A stretch of DNA of 64,000 nucleotides from Aliivibrio sp. S4MY1 (GCF_028765545.1 NZ_JARACP010000005.1:186001-250000), one strand, 5' to 3'; positions 46,462 to 56,556 are shown, counted from the first letter of the stretch. The notes: generated by a model not told the origin, from the letters alone. Program-made: numbers and translations.

Positions 46462-48606
46462 TTAATCTATATAAGTTTTTCCCGCACTAGGGGTTACATA
46501 CCAATCTGCAGCTGTTTGTCCTGTTGCATCCTGAGAAAAATCTGCAAATTGAGGATACGCTTCAAGAATGCTGACTGACTCATTTGGGTGCTCCCAGTTA
46601 AGAGGTATTTCAATTGCCCATGGAAGACCATTATCTGTCTGGAAGTAAGTACTATTCGCGGTATTGGTCGTATCATCACTTCTGCCAATATAGCCATAAT
46701 CAAACTTAGAGGTCGGTTTTTTGTTTTTCAGGTGTACTTCTAAATTACGTCCCGGATGGCCACCACTCACTTGTAAGCCATTCTCCCCGTAGTAATAACC
46801 TGGCGTCGCAAAAATGAATGGGTCGTAAGGTAAGGCAGGCATTTGCCCTTGAGAAATAGGTGATTCAAACGGGACGGTAAGTGACCAGTTAGGACGATAT
46901 TGAGTCCCACAACCTGGTTCAGTTCGGAACATATTACAACCGTCAGCCTCACCGGACTCGGTAAGTGACCAAAGATCTTCATGAATAATCAAAACGGCAT
47001 CTAAAGTGCCACTCTCTAACACTGTTGTATTTTGTAATTCTCCATCAATGAATAATTTAACTGAATCAGCCTTTATTTTATCTGGACTGATATTAGGCAA
47101 ACGAATAGCAAAACCAGAGTGATAAGTACCGCCAAGAGCTGCAACTTGCCCTTCTATTTTAAGTTGAATCACTTGGTTATTATGACTAAATTCAGTGTAC
47201 TTGACGTTCATAAGGACGTCATTCATATCATAGTCACCGACTTTAGGAAATTGATCTTCATAAGCGAAAGTGGTGTAGTCAGATCCTACAGGGTAAAGCT
47301 CAACGGATACACCTTGGTCTGTAACAGTAACTTGATAATCTTCAACTTCACCTGCACTTACCCCACCATTTGGACCAACATCATAAGTATGGCTTAAACG
47401 AAAACGAGCCCAAGTATCTCCTGCTAGAGCCCAGCTTGGTACTTCAAAATAGAATTGATTCTGGCCATCATCTACCCATTCACTGTTAAGGATCATTTCA
47501 TCATCATTAAACACCCCGTCTTGGTCCCAATCAATCCAAGCACTAAGTACCCCTTCTCCCTCTGCACCTTCAACATCGGCATAAATGAAGCTTGTTTCCT
47601 TAATTTCAAGTGGTACAGGAAATGAAATACCATCATCATCATTACTTGAATCTGATGTGTCATCTGAAAGCGGGTACACATAAGCTTCACTTTCTCCATC
47701 AACGATAGGACCCAATTTTAAATCAGAAATACCGTGACGAGCACCAAATGAATCATATAAAGTACCGTAAGTATCGGGAGCATCACCGTAATCGCTATTA
47801 TCATTTTGTCCCACCGCAGCAAATGCACAGCGGGCACCATCATTTGAATTACTCGATGGCCCATAAGCAAAAAAGGCTGAAGTTGAATTTACATCATCAA
47901 TATTAATAAGATAGATATACCCATTCCCATTATTACTGAGATAAAGATTACCATCGACATCAAAATATTGAGCACCAAAAGCTAAACTATGACCAACATT
48001 ATCACTGCTGATAACTTTGTTTAATTGGGTACTTAACCCTGTATTTGGTTCAATTCTATAAAGATATCCAGAATTATCAACACTGTAGATAAGTCCATCA
48101 TCTGGATGAAAAGCCATATCAAGTATACGAATATTGCCAATAGTGCCAGAGTTGGCAACTTTAGTCATAATCAAATCATCTAAGCCAATTCTAAAAAGTC
48201 CTTGATTAACTCTGTAGCCATACCAAGCATTTTCAATGGTCGATACATCACCAACATAAATTGAAGTAGGTCCAACATTTAGGTTAGAGACAGATAATGG
48301 CGTTGATACGAAATCGGAACCAATTTTAGTTAAGGTTTTCGCTCCATAATCCCACCCATAAATATAATCATCATGAACGCTATAGCCAATAGCATTAATT
48401 TTTCCACTTCCAACTTCCCAAGATAAAGTGCTATAGCTACCTACATCCAAGTTAATGCCATAAGCCACCGGAGTTCCTGAAGGGTTTTGTATCATAAATG
48501 CTTGTCCTGGACAGGAAGCAAATGGAATTGCAGCTTCCACTTGTCCACTGACTCCAACAGTAAGACTTAATGTAGCGATACAAGAAAGTAATCTGCTTTT
48601 TTTCAT
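46462..48606 (-). CDS. Exported LruC-domain (DUF4842) protein with GEVED domain
   Basis: A 714-residue secreted protein. A 26-residue signal peptide (cleaved near VEA) precedes a beta-propeller-like region of repeated short units (about 27-270, with AIGYSVHDDYIYGWD, DGLIYSVDNSGYLYRIEPNTG). A GEVED-type segment follows (about 275-430: DYGDAPDTYGTL, DDDGI, DWDQDGVFND, SAGEVEDYQV). The C-terminal LruC/DUF4842 domain (about 440-714) starts TFAYEDQFPKVGDYDMNDVLM, with the acidic DYDMND motif likely to bind calcium. Acidic repeats suggest a calcium-stabilised surface or matrix protein. First gene of the two-gene unit. Confidence 0.82.
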   Translation of the reverse strand: MKKSRLLSCIATLSLTVGVSGQVEAAIPFASCPGQAFMIQNPSGTPVAYGINLDVGSYSTLSWEVGSGKINAIGYSVHDDYIYGWDYGAKTLTKIGSDFVSTPLSVSNLNVGPTSIYVGDVSTIENAWYGYRVNQGLFRIGLDDLIMTKVANSGTIGNIRILDMAFHPDDGLIYSVDNSGYLYRIEPNTGLSTQLNKVISSDNVGHSLAFGAQYFDVDGNLYLSNNGNGYIYLINIDDVNSTSAFFAYGPSSNSNDGARCAFAAVGQNDNSDYGDAPDTYGTLYDSFGARHGISDLKLGPIVDGESEAYVYPLSDDTSDSSNDDDGISFPVPLEIKETSFIYADVEGAEGEGVLSAWIDWDQDGVFNDDEMILNSEWVDDGQNQFYFEVPSWALAGDTWARFRLSHTYDVGPNGGVSAGEVEDYQVTVTDQGVSVELYPVGSDYTTFAYEDQFPKVGDYDMNDVLMNVKYTEFSHNNQVIQLKIEGQVAALGGTYHSGFAIRLPNISPDKIKADSVKLFIDGELQNTTVLESGTLDAVLIIHEDLWSLTESGEADGCNMFRTEPGCGTQYRPNWSLTVPFESPISQGQMPALPYDPFIFATPGYYYGENGLQVSGGHPGRNLEVHLKNKKPTSKFDYGYIGRSDDTTNTANSTYFQTDNGLPWAIEIPLNWEHPNESVSILEAYPQFADFSQDATGQTAADWYVTPSAGKTYID

Positions 48607-48964
48607 AATATTCCCTCATTTATACCTAGCGTATAATGAGAAAGGCACAACCCATACCAAACTTTTAAGTAATTGATATCAATAATTTTTTACTGCAATT
48701 ATAATAAATGGAATTAAAATAAGAATTCTGTATTCTCTTTTTGAGACTCAAACTGATACAGCATATTGATAATTTTCAAAAAGGAATTCTACTAGATAAG
48801 TCTAAATCAAGTGAAAGCGCATTTTAATTACATCAAATAATTTGCGCTTCTCGTTAATTGAGTATAGTTTCTTTAAATACCTTATAAGCAATTGATATTA
48901 CTTTAAGCTATGACGATCCCCTGATTAGGCTATAAGTAAACAATCAATGTCAGGAGATTTAAAG
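48607..48964. other. Divergent intergenic region, no features assigned
   Basis: 358 bp, very AT-rich, between the LruC gene and the HlyD-type gene, which face away from each other. I see no convincing operator or RNA gene in it. Confidence 0.35.
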
Positions 48965-49927
48965 ATGAAACAGCTATTCTTAGGATTCTTATGTGTCGCA
49001 CTATTACAAGGTTGTGGCTCAGACAAAGGAGATGAAGCATTAGGAACCTTAGAGCGAGACCGGGTCACTTTCTCCGCGACTTCAAATGAAATTATCCGAG
49101 CTTTACCTATCAAAGAAGGCAGTGAAGTCAAAGTCGGTGACGTATTAGTCCAATTGGACACAAAAAATCAAAACGCCATCCTTGCCCATGCCGTTGCAAA
49201 CGCCGCGAAAGCCCAAGCCTATTTATTACGCTTAACTAATGGTGAGCGTCCAGAAGATATTGCATCAGCCAAAGCCAAAGTAGACCAAGCAAAAGCACAG
49301 CTTATTGATGCTGAAAAAAATTACCGTCGAATGGTTGAACTCGTAAAGAAAAAACTCACCAGCCAATCCAATAAAGATACTGCCCTCGCCTCCCGAGACT
49401 CTGCGCGCGCTACATTAAACTCAGCTAATGAAGAATTCTCAAAATTAACCGCAGGAGCAAGACCAGAAGATATCGACCAAGCAAAAGCTGAGCTTGATGC
49501 GATGGATGCTAAAGTGGTATTGCAGCAACAGAAACTGGATGAATTAACTATCGTCGCCACTCGTGACGGCATTTTAGATAATCTTCCGTATAACCTTGGC
49601 GAGCGTGTTCCTGTAAATGGTTTTGTTGCTGTTATTCAAGCCAATCGTACCCCTTACGCTCGTGTTTACGTTCCTGCCTCTTATCGTGTTGGATTCATCC
49701 CAGGGAAAACATTTTCAGTGACTGTAGACGGTGTTAGCTCTCCATTTAAAGGAACCGTTCGTTGGGTTTCCTCTGAACCGTCATTTACGCCATATTACGC
49801 TTTAACAGAAGAAGACCGATCTCATTTAATGTATTTAGCAGAAGTTGATTTACCTGAATCTGCGGCCTCTTTACCTTCTGGCGTACCTGCCCAAGTCCTC
49901 TTAGAAAAGGACAACACAGATGACTGA
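48965..49927 (+). CDS. HlyD-family periplasmic adaptor lipoprotein (YbhG type)
   Basis: The adaptor of an ABC-2-type exporter. From the ATG at 48965 (CAGGAGA upstream; the ATG at 48947 is less likely) it has a lipobox (ALLQGC) and 320 residues. A lipoyl half (EIIRALPIKEGSEVKVGDVLVQLD), a long helical hairpin with two GERPEDIA/GARPEDID repeats (about 90-190), and the second half (TRDGILDNLPYNLGERVPVNG) match YbhG. It overlaps the ATPase gene by eight bases. Confidence 0.9.
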   Translation: MKQLFLGFLCVALLQGCGSDKGDEALGTLERDRVTFSATSNEIIRALPIKEGSEVKVGDVLVQLDTKNQNAILAHAVANAAKAQAYLLRLTNGERPEDIASAKAKVDQAKAQLIDAEKNYRRMVELVKKKLTSQSNKDTALASRDSARATLNSANEEFSKLTAGARPEDIDQAKAELDAMDAKVVLQQQKLDELTIVATRDGILDNLPYNLGERVPVNGFVAVIQANRTPYARVYVPASYRVGFIPGKTFSVTVDGVSSPFKGTVRWVSSEPSFTPYYALTEEDRSHLMYLAEVDLPESAASLPSGVPAQVLLEKDNTDD

Positions 49928-50846
49928 GTTTGCTATTCAAGCCACTGATGTTGTGAAAAAATTTGGGAATTTTACTGCTATTGATAGCATTAACTTATCT
50001 GTACCTAAAGGCTGTATTTATGGGTTTTTAGGGCCAAATGGTTGCGGAAAATCCACCACAATTCGCACTCTAACAGGGTTACTAAGCCCAACCTCTGGTC
50101 ATGTAGATGTACTTGGGTTAAGCATCCCTAAAGAATCAGAAGCGTTGCGTCTAAAAATTGGCTATATGACTCAAAAATTCTCTTTGTATGATGATTTGAG
50201 TGTGGAAGAAAACCTCGAATTCATTGGCCAAATTTTTGGTATGGAAAAACAAAAGTTACTCCAACGTATTACAGAGCAACTCTCTACCTATGGGCTTGAC
50301 CAATTACGAAAACAACGAGTATCAGGCATGAGTGGAGGTCAAAAACAGCGCCTCTCACTGGCTGCTGCAACCATGCATAAGCCTGAACTATTGTTTTTAG
50401 ATGAACCAACCTCTGCAGTTGATCCTGAGAATCGTCGAGATTTCTGGGAGCAACTATTTGATTTATCAGATAAAGGAACCACCATCCTTATCACAACCCA
50501 TTACATGGATGAAGCTGAACGTTGTCACCGATTGGCGATAATGGAATCAGGCGTTATTCGTGCCGATGGAGAGCCAGAGACATTAATGGCTAACATGGGG
50601 GTTAATATCGTTGAAGTGAAAACAGATAATTTACGCACATTAAAGAACACACTAGTTCAACGTAATGAAATCAGGTCTGCCGCCCAAATAGGTATTCGAT
50701 TACGAGTACTTATTCATCAAGATATTAATGACCCCATTTCATGGTTAAGAGCTGAATTCCCTGAATTAAAAAATGCCGAAATGAATATCGCACGTCCAAG
50801 TTTAGAAGATGTCTTTGTTACCGTAACTGGGAAGGGGCGCCAATGA
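49920..50846 (+). CDS. ABC exporter ATPase (YbhF half-type)
   Basis: A 308-residue ABC-2 ATPase with Walker A GPNGCGKST, Q-loop MTQKFSL, signature MSGGQKQR, Walker B LLFLDEP and His switch ITTHYMDEAE. E. coli YbhF has two fused ATPase halves; this one has a single copy and should act as a homodimer. It overlaps the adaptor and permease genes, forming a tightly coupled operon. Substrate unknown; related systems export drugs or chloramphenicol-like compounds. Confidence 0.92.
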   Translation: MTEFAIQATDVVKKFGNFTAIDSINLSVPKGCIYGFLGPNGCGKSTTIRTLTGLLSPTSGHVDVLGLSIPKESEALRLKIGYMTQKFSLYDDLSVEENLEFIGQIFGMEKQKLLQRITEQLSTYGLDQLRKQRVSGMSGGQKQRLSLAAATMHKPELLFLDEPTSAVDPENRRDFWEQLFDLSDKGTTILITTHYMDEAERCHRLAIMESGVIRADGEPETLMANMGVNIVEVKTDNLRTLKNTLVQRNEIRSAAQIGIRLRVLIHQDINDPISWLRAEFPELKNAEMNIARPSLEDVFVTVTGKGRQ

Positions 50847-51943
50847 AGTCACTTAATCGTATGAAAGCCATAATGACCAAAGAAATTCGTCAATTATCAC
50901 GAGATAAATTGACCTTTGGTATGGTTATTATGATCCCTTTAATTCAGTTGTTATTGTTTGGCTACGCCATTAATACCGATATTAGAGATATACCTATTGC
51001 GGTTGTTGACCAAAGTGAGAGTACTTTTGGCCGACTCATTACTGAATCAGTGAAAGTCACGCAAGTCGTCAGCGTTAAACAACATTATCCAACAGTAAAA
51101 GAAGCCGAAAAAGCAATTCAGCAAGGCATTGTGCGTGCTGCATTGATATTACCCAAAGACATTACACAACGCATGGTACAAGGCAGAGAGCTAGGCCAAT
51201 GGATTGTAGATGGTTCAGACACCATGATAAGTGCAGCCATTCTTGGATTGCAAAGCATGCCGTTAAGCGATTTGGATTTTGATATTCGTAATAGTGCCTA
51301 TGCTAAAACATTTGAAGTGACGCTATTTTACAATCCTAGTCGACAATCCGCAGTGAACATTGTGCCGGGATTATTAGGCGTCATCTTAACCATGACAATG
51401 ATACTGTTCACTAGCTCAGCCATTGTACGAGAACGTGAAAGAGGAAACTTAGAATTACTTATTACTACCCCTATCCACTCTTTTGAACTAATGGTTGCTA
51501 AAATCATCCCTTATATCTTTGTCGGCTTGATTCAAGTATTTATTATTCTTGGGTTAGGGTATTTCATTTTTGACGTTCCTATTAATGGTTCATTAAGTCA
51601 AATTTTGCTCGGCACATTGTTATTTATTTCTGCGAGCCTTACGCTTGGGTTAGTGATTTCAACCATCGCTAAAACACAGTTACAGGCGATGCAGATGACG
51701 ATATTCATCCTATTACCATCAATTTTATTATCAGGCTTTATGTTTCCCTATGAAGGAATGCCTGTCATTGCTCAATGGATTGCGGAAATCTTACCTGCAA
51801 CACACTTTATGAGATTAATTCGAGGCATTGTATTACGAGGGGCTGATTTGGTGGATTTATGGCGAGATACGGCATGGATGATCATTTTTACCATCATTGG
51901 TTTATTCGTTGCGTCAAAACGATTTAAGAAATCATTAGATTAA
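50843..51943 (+). CDS. ABC-2 type exporter permease (YbhS/YbhR type)
   Basis: A 366-residue ABC-2 permease with an N-terminal TM (about 23-42), a periplasmic domain (IPIAVVDQSESTFGRLI...), and five C-terminal TMs with LLGVILTMTMILFTSSAIVRERERGNLELLITTP, the family EAA-like segment. YbhSR systems have two permease genes; only one is here, implying a homodimer. It overlaps the ATPase stop by four bases and is followed by a terminator. Confidence 0.9.
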   Translation: MKSLNRMKAIMTKEIRQLSRDKLTFGMVIMIPLIQLLLFGYAINTDIRDIPIAVVDQSESTFGRLITESVKVTQVVSVKQHYPTVKEAEKAIQQGIVRAALILPKDITQRMVQGRELGQWIVDGSDTMISAAILGLQSMPLSDLDFDIRNSAYAKTFEVTLFYNPSRQSAVNIVPGLLGVILTMTMILFTSSAIVRERERGNLELLITTPIHSFELMVAKIIPYIFVGLIQVFIILGLGYFIFDVPINGSLSQILLGTLLFISASLTLGLVISTIAKTQLQAMQMTIFILLPSILLSGFMFPYEGMPVIAQWIAEILPATHFMRLIRGIVLRGADLVDLWRDTAWMIIFTIIGLFVASKRFKKSLD

Positions 51944-51999
51944 ACAGAAATATTAGCTGTAAACCACCGTATAACGACGATTTACAATGTAAAAGATAA

Positions 52000-52029
52000 A
52001 AGCCAGAGCTCTCACTCTGGCTTCTTTTT
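52000..52029. terminator. Bidirectional terminator between exporter operon and astB
   Basis: AAGCCAGAG pairs with CTCTGGCTT around a six-base loop and is followed by CTTTTT; A-rich sequence lies on the other side. Confidence 0.88.
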
Positions 52030-52040
52030 AGCGGTTCAAT

Positions 52041-53375
52041 TTATCTTTGGAATGGATAAACAGATCCCAACTGCATGATTTGTGTTAACTCATCCAATGC
52101 TGCACGTGATTCCAATAACAATTGTGGATCCGCAAGATCTTTGTCCTCAATACGATCTCGGTAATGCTTATTAGCCCACAGATTTAACGTTGTAAATAGC
52201 TGATCGTTCATCAAAGTATGTTGATTTACTGCTTTTTGTTCTGCTTCATTTAATACCACACGTAAACGAAGGCAAGCTGGCCCACCGCCATTTTGCATAC
52301 TCTGTTTTAAATCAAAGGTATGCAGCTCATCAATACCGCGTTTTTGTTCTACTAGCTCATTTAGATACGCCCATACTCTTGGATTCTCACGACAATGTTG
52401 TGGAAGAATGATCAAGGTAGTCCCATCTGATTTAGTGATTAACTGACTGTTAAACAGGTAAGTTTCGACTGCATCTTGCACCGACACTTTATCTGTTGGC
52501 ACCTCAATAACATTAAAGCCAGAACCATAAGAAGCACTTAGATCTAACTTCACTTTTTCTTGATTCAAAAATGCTTGTTGATGGCAAAATAAGGTATTTT
52601 TATTACCAACAGCAATAACATCATTATGGAATACCCCTTGGTCAATAACATCAGGGTTCTGTTGTGCAAACACCGTAAATTGATCGCGTAAACCATGCGT
52701 TCGTGCAATCGCTTCACTGGCTTCTAACGTCTGGCGTGCTGGGTATTTTTTCGGAGCAAGGTAGCTTTCATCAAACGCACTTTTACCAAAAACAAAGAAC
52801 TCAACGCCTTGTTCGCCATATTCATTACAAAAACGAGTGTGGTTTGCTGCACCTTCATCACCAAAGTAATCACTGTGTGGCAACGCTTCATGGTGAGCAA
52901 AGTGTTTTTCATCTGCAAACGTGGCTTTTAAAATATTGCCAGTGACTTCATCTTCAATTGAGCGGTGAAACTTATTAATTAGATTAGCTGGAGTAAAATG
53001 GACTTTGCCATCAGAGGTATCGGCACTTGGAGAAACCGTACCTGCGTTTGCTGTCCACATACTTGACGCTGAGCTACATGCAGCAAGCAATTGAGGTGAA
53101 TATTGATGAGATTTCTGTAGCACCTCAGCGTCTGAACCGGAAAAACCTAAACGGCGTAGAGTATGAATATCTGGACGCTCTTGTGGTGCTAATACTCCTT
53201 GAACAAAGCCCATATCATGCAGAGCTTTCATCTTTTCTAGGCCTTGCTTTACAGCTTGTTTTGGGTTCGATGCACCGGATTTATTATTTTTAGAGGCAAT
53301 ATTCCCTACCGATAAACCACTGTAGTTATGCGTTGGCCCAACAAGGCCATCAAAATTCGCTTCAACTGCTTTCAT
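52041..53375 (-). CDS. astB: N-succinylarginine dihydrolase AstB
   Basis: AstB hydrolyses succinylarginine to succinylornithine, CO2 and ammonia, step two of the AST arginine-degradation pathway. It begins [22 protein letters not shown], the usual AstB N-terminus. The guanidine-hydrolase catalytic residues are visible as His in [10 protein letters not shown] and Cys in [12 protein letters not shown]. Start at 53375 has GAGGGAAT upstream; 444 residues. In enterobacteria it sits in astCADBE; here it is alone. Confidence 0.96.
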   Translation of the reverse strand: MKAVEANFDGLVGPTHNYSGLSVGNIASKNNKSGASNPKQAVKQGLEKMKALHDMGFVQGVLAPQERPDIHTLRRLGFSGSDAEVLQKSHQYSPQLLAACSSASSMWTANAGTVSPSADTSDGKVHFTPANLINKFHRSIEDEVTGNILKATFADEKHFAHHEALPHSDYFGDEGAANHTRFCNEYGEQGVEFFVFGKSAFDESYLAPKKYPARQTLEASEAIARTHGLRDQFTVFAQQNPDVIDQGVFHNDVIAVGNKNTLFCHQQAFLNQEKVKLDLSASYGSGFNVIEVPTDKVSVQDAVETYLFNSQLITKSDGTTLIILPQHCRENPRVWAYLNELVEQKRGIDELHTFDLKQSMQNGGGPACLRLRVVLNEAEQKAVNQHTLMNDQLFTTLNLWANKHYRDRIEDKDLADPQLLLESRAALDELTQIMQLGSVYPFQR

Positions 53376-53646
53376 ATATTCCCTCATGACTGTATCACTT
53401 TTAACTGTATAAAAGTTATTGCTTAGTAAGCTCTCTGGCCCACTCTAGTAGCCGATACTATCAAATTTCTTGATTTCGTCAGCATTTGATCTCACCAAAC
53501 AAGCGCACAATCACAACTTTTATTTAACATTTGACGACTTTTAATTAACTATTCTCTGTTATCAAATAACTATGCAGACTTTTATGCTAATCAATCTGTT
53601 TCCATAAAATTAATTTATCCATCGGTAAAAACTATTGAAATGATAG

Positions 53647-53674
53647 TTGATAATAATTCTCATTTACATATACT
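53647..53674 (+). promoter_or_regulatory. Predicted sigma-70 promoter of the metal transporter gene
   Basis: TTGATA (53647-53652) and TATACT (53669-53674) are separated by 16 bp and would start transcription near 53681. Both hexamers lie in the Fur-box region, so Fur would block polymerase binding. Confidence 0.55.
53648..53662 (+). promoter_or_regulatory. Fur box 1 upstream of the ten-TM metal transporter
   Basis: TGATAAT-A-ATTCTCA matches the 7-1-7 Fur site TGATAAT-n-ATTATCA at all but one half-site base. It covers the predicted -35 hexamer. Confidence 0.75.
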
Positions 53675-53688
53675 GATAACCATTCGCA
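53674..53688 (+). promoter_or_regulatory. Fur box 2 upstream of the ten-TM metal transporter
   Basis: TGATAAC-C-ATTCGCA is a second 7-1-7 site, centred 26 bp from the first, covering the predicted start of transcription. Confidence 0.65.
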
Positions 53689-53709
53689 TTTACTGATGGC
53701 TTTATTATT

Positions 53710-54912
53710 ATGATAACTACTCATAAATTTTCACACTCATTTTCATTTTCACAGTTTTCTCTGCAATACAAACGTCTATTATTGCCTATTACTTTATTAG
53801 CTTTAGTAGGTGCAGAGACAACACGGGAAATCACCGTCACAACGTTATCTGATGCCTTTTGGGCGGTATCTACCTACGTAGCTTTCACATTGGTTATTTA
53901 TCATTACCTATCGAATATAATGGGTAAAACCAACCGTATTACTGCGCTTTATAATAAATCTCGTACCAATCAAGTTGTCTTCTCTTCATTACTTGGTGCC
54001 TTACCGGGTTGTGGCGGTGCGATAGTGGTGACCACTCAATACATCAGCGGTAAAGTAGGTTTTGGCTCAGTCGTCGCAGTATTAACGGCTACCATGGGGG
54101 ATGCGGCGTTCTTATTAATTGCAGCACAACCTAAAGTAGGATTTGGCGTAATGGCATTAGGCGTTGTGGTTGGTGCCATCTCAGGCATTGTTGTAAATGC
54201 ATTACATAAAGACGATTTTTTACGCCCTGAGACTCAAGAGAAACAACAAGATCAAAAATCTGAAAATTCAGAGAAAAACACATCATGCTTACAAGTAAAA
54301 GCAATCAACTTACAAGGTGTATTTTGGAAATGGGTATTAATTCCTGCAACTGTGATTGCCCTACTCGGTTCGTTCCAACTAGATATCAATCAACTGTTTC
54401 ATTTACCACAACACAGCATTGAATGGATTGGCGCAATATTAGCGATTGGTAGCATGATGTTATGGTCGTTAACCAAAGAGATCAGTGATTATCAATCAAC
54501 GGTTTCAGAAGATAATAAGTGTGTAAGTTCTCATCCAATGCAAAAGGCGGCACAAGACACCAATTTTGTCTCTGCTTGGGTAATTGTCGCTTTCTTAATT
54601 TTTGAGCTATCAACCTACTTCTCTGGCATCGATTTACACACGGTATTTTTAGGTTATGGAATGTGGATGCCACTGATTGGCTTGGCAATTGGTTTACTTC
54701 CGGGTTGTGGTCCTCAGATTTTAGTGACTAGCCTGTATTTATCCGGGGCGATGCCAATGTCAGCACAGCTTTCAAATGCAATTTCAAATGATGGTGACGC
54801 CCTATTCCCAGCAATTGCATTAGCGCCAAAAGCGGCAATGCTAGCGACCTTCTACTCAGCCGTTCCTGCCTTTGTAGTTGGCTATGGTTACTACTTCTTG
54901 TTTGAGATGTAA
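53710..54912 (+). CDS. Putative ten-TM metal transporter (DUF2899/ArsP_2 family)
   Basis: A 400-residue inner-membrane protein with about ten hydrophobic segments and an internal duplication. LPGCGGAIVVTTQYISG...GDAAFLLIAAQPK near residues 95-145 is repeated as LPGCGPQILVTSLYLSG...GDALFPAIALAPK near 335-380. The loop between halves is hydrophilic. This is the family annotated as a putative manganese transporter or 10-TM heavy-metal exporter. Two Fur boxes overlap its promoter, so it should be iron-repressed; that fits import, or manganese/iron balance, at least as well as export. Single-gene unit. Confidence 0.82.
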   Translation: MITTHKFSHSFSFSQFSLQYKRLLLPITLLALVGAETTREITVTTLSDAFWAVSTYVAFTLVIYHYLSNIMGKTNRITALYNKSRTNQVVFSSLLGALPGCGGAIVVTTQYISGKVGFGSVVAVLTATMGDAAFLLIAAQPKVGFGVMALGVVVGAISGIVVNALHKDDFLRPETQEKQQDQKSENSEKNTSCLQVKAINLQGVFWKWVLIPATVIALLGSFQLDINQLFHLPQHSIEWIGAILAIGSMMLWSLTKEISDYQSTVSEDNKCVSSHPMQKAAQDTNFVSAWVIVAFLIFELSTYFSGIDLHTVFLGYGMWMPLIGLAIGLLPGCGPQILVTSLYLSGAMPMSAQLSNAISNDGDALFPAIALAPKAAMLATFYSAVPAFVVGYGYYFLFEM

Positions 54913-54974
54913 CTTGTTGCTAGATCGTAACAATAACCAAACCAAAATAAGTTAGTGATCAGATAAATGCGAAT

Positions 54975-55006
54975 AAAAAAGGCGACAGTATTATGCTGTC
55001 GCCTTT
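54975..55006 (-). terminator. Terminator after yghU
   Basis: On the minus strand AAAGGCGACAG pairs with CTGTCGCCTTT, followed by further Ts and an AT-rich stretch. Confidence 0.85.
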
Positions 55007-55030
55007 GGTATATAAAAATAACAATGAAAT

Positions 55031-55891
55031 TTACTTCGGTTTTTTCTTTAATACTTCATCAATATCAGCGGCACTGTGGCGCTCTGGTACTTGTTCCCAC
55101 TCTTCGCCCCATGAACGGTTTACAATGCGTCCACGTTGCACCGCTTCTCTAGCTTCAAGCATTTTTGCCCAGCGCACTACGTTGGTGTAAGAGTCTACTT
55201 GTAAAAACTCGGCGGCATCATACAAGTTACCTAATACTAGGTTGCCATACCACGGCCAAATCGCCATATCAGCGATACTGTATTCTTCCCCTGCAACGTA
55301 AGTATTTTTAGCAAGTTGTTTATCAAGTACGTCTAATTGACGTTTTGCTTCCATTGAAAAACGGTTAATTGGGTATTCTTGTTTTTCATCAGCATACGCA
55401 TAAAAGTGACCAAAACCACCACCTAAGAATGGGGCTGAGCCTTGTGCCCAAAATAGCCAATTAAAGGTTTGCACTCTCGCACTGCCTTCTTTTGGTAAAA
55501 ACTGACCAAATTTCTCAGCCAAATGAACCAAAATAGAAGCCGATTCAAACACATGAACTTCAGGATCAACAGAGTGATCAACCAAAGCGGGGATTTTTGA
55601 ATTTGGATTCACATCCACAAAGCCTGATGAGAATTGATCGCTCTCACCAATATTGATTAAGTAGGCATCGTATTCAGCCTCTTTGATGCCTAGTGTCAGT
55701 AACTCTTCTAACAGAATCGTTACCTTCTGACCATTGGGCGTCGCAAGTGAATACAGTTGCAAAGCGTGCTCGCCAATCGGAAGCTCTCTCTCATACCTTG
55801 CACCAGATTCAGGACTGTTAATGTTCGCCCATTTATTACCGCCATCAGTATCATTAACCCAAATTTTTGGTGGTGTGTATTCAGCTGTCAT
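55031..55891 (-). CDS. yghU: YghU-type glutathione S-transferase/disulfide reductase
   Basis: A Nu-class glutathione S-transferase with strong similarity to E. coli YghU over its 286 residues. Shared segments are LQLYSLATPNGQKVTILLEELL with the Thr/Asn glutathione site, QFSSGFVDVNPNSKIPAL, WAQGSAPFLGGGFGHFYAYA and SIADMAIWPWYGNLVLG. Such enzymes reduce disulfides and organic peroxides. Start at 55891 (MTAEYTPPK) has AAGGAT upstream. A DsbA-family gene lies just upstream on the same strand. Confidence 0.94.
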   Translation of the reverse strand: MTAEYTPPKIWVNDTDGGNKWANINSPESGARYERELPIGEHALQLYSLATPNGQKVTILLEELLTLGIKEAEYDAYLINIGESDQFSSGFVDVNPNSKIPALVDHSVDPEVHVFESASILVHLAEKFGQFLPKEGSARVQTFNWLFWAQGSAPFLGGGFGHFYAYADEKQEYPINRFSMEAKRQLDVLDKQLAKNTYVAGEEYSIADMAIWPWYGNLVLGNLYDAAEFLQVDSYTNVVRWAKMLEAREAVQRGRIVNRSWGEEWEQVPERHSAADIDEVLKKKPK

Positions 55892-55935
55892 TGATAGATC
55901 CTTATCCATTCGGAGTAACGTGCATTAATTACTTA

Positions 55936-56556
55936 TTAATATAGACGACTTTTTAACAGTGCAACGGTCCCTTCTGATTTTTCATAATCAATAGGGAACT
56001 CAATCAACTCATCCTCTGTTTTAAAAAATAAAGAGGGGAAACCACTTCGACCAATTGAGCGAGAAAATGCAATTTCATCTAACAATGCTTGGTGCGTCTC
56101 TGGAGATAATAAATCCAACTCAAACTTCACCATATCTAAACCAATGTCTCTCGCACAGCCGAGCAATACGTCATTATCACTCGGGTTCATCGCTTTTAAA
56201 TAATAAGCGGTTTGAATTGCTTCAAGCATTGCTAATTCAGCACCTTGAGCTCGTGCAGCAAGAATGGCACGGCAAGAAGGATATGTTGAGCGACGAGGGG
56301 TATTCTTCTCCCAAAAGTCATGATTAAAAGAAGTACCTAAGTAGTTTTCTATTTTTTGCCAATATGATGCGATTTGGGTCTGCATCTCTTGCGACATAGG
56401 CTCTTCGGAGTCAGGTGCTAACCCACCAAGAACATAGACAATATCGACGTCGCTAGAAACGGCTTGTTTAACCTTATTCCATACTGGTTTATAGCCCCAG
56501 CACCATGAGCACATTGGGTCGTAAACGTAATAAAGTATCGCTTTTTCCTCTGACAT
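55936..56556 (-). CDS. DsbA-family (FrnE-like) thioredoxin-fold protein
   Basis: A 206-residue cytosolic DsbA-family protein with no signal peptide. The active site CSWC is at residues 16-19 in YDPMCSWCWGYKP, followed by the helical insertion and a C-terminal GFPSLFFK with the cis-Pro. It is 26 bp upstream of yghU, so both may act in thiol redox. It might also be an oxidoreductase of the 2-hydroxychromene isomerase-like branch. Confidence 0.87.
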   Translation of the reverse strand: MSEEKAILYYVYDPMCSWCWGYKPVWNKVKQAVSSDVDIVYVLGGLAPDSEEPMSQEMQTQIASYWQKIENYLGTSFNHDFWEKNTPRRSTYPSCRAILAARAQGAELAMLEAIQTAYYLKAMNPSDNDVLLGCARDIGLDMVKFELDLLSPETHQALLDEIAFSRSIGRSGFPSLFFKTEDELIEFPIDYEKSEGTVALLKSRLY

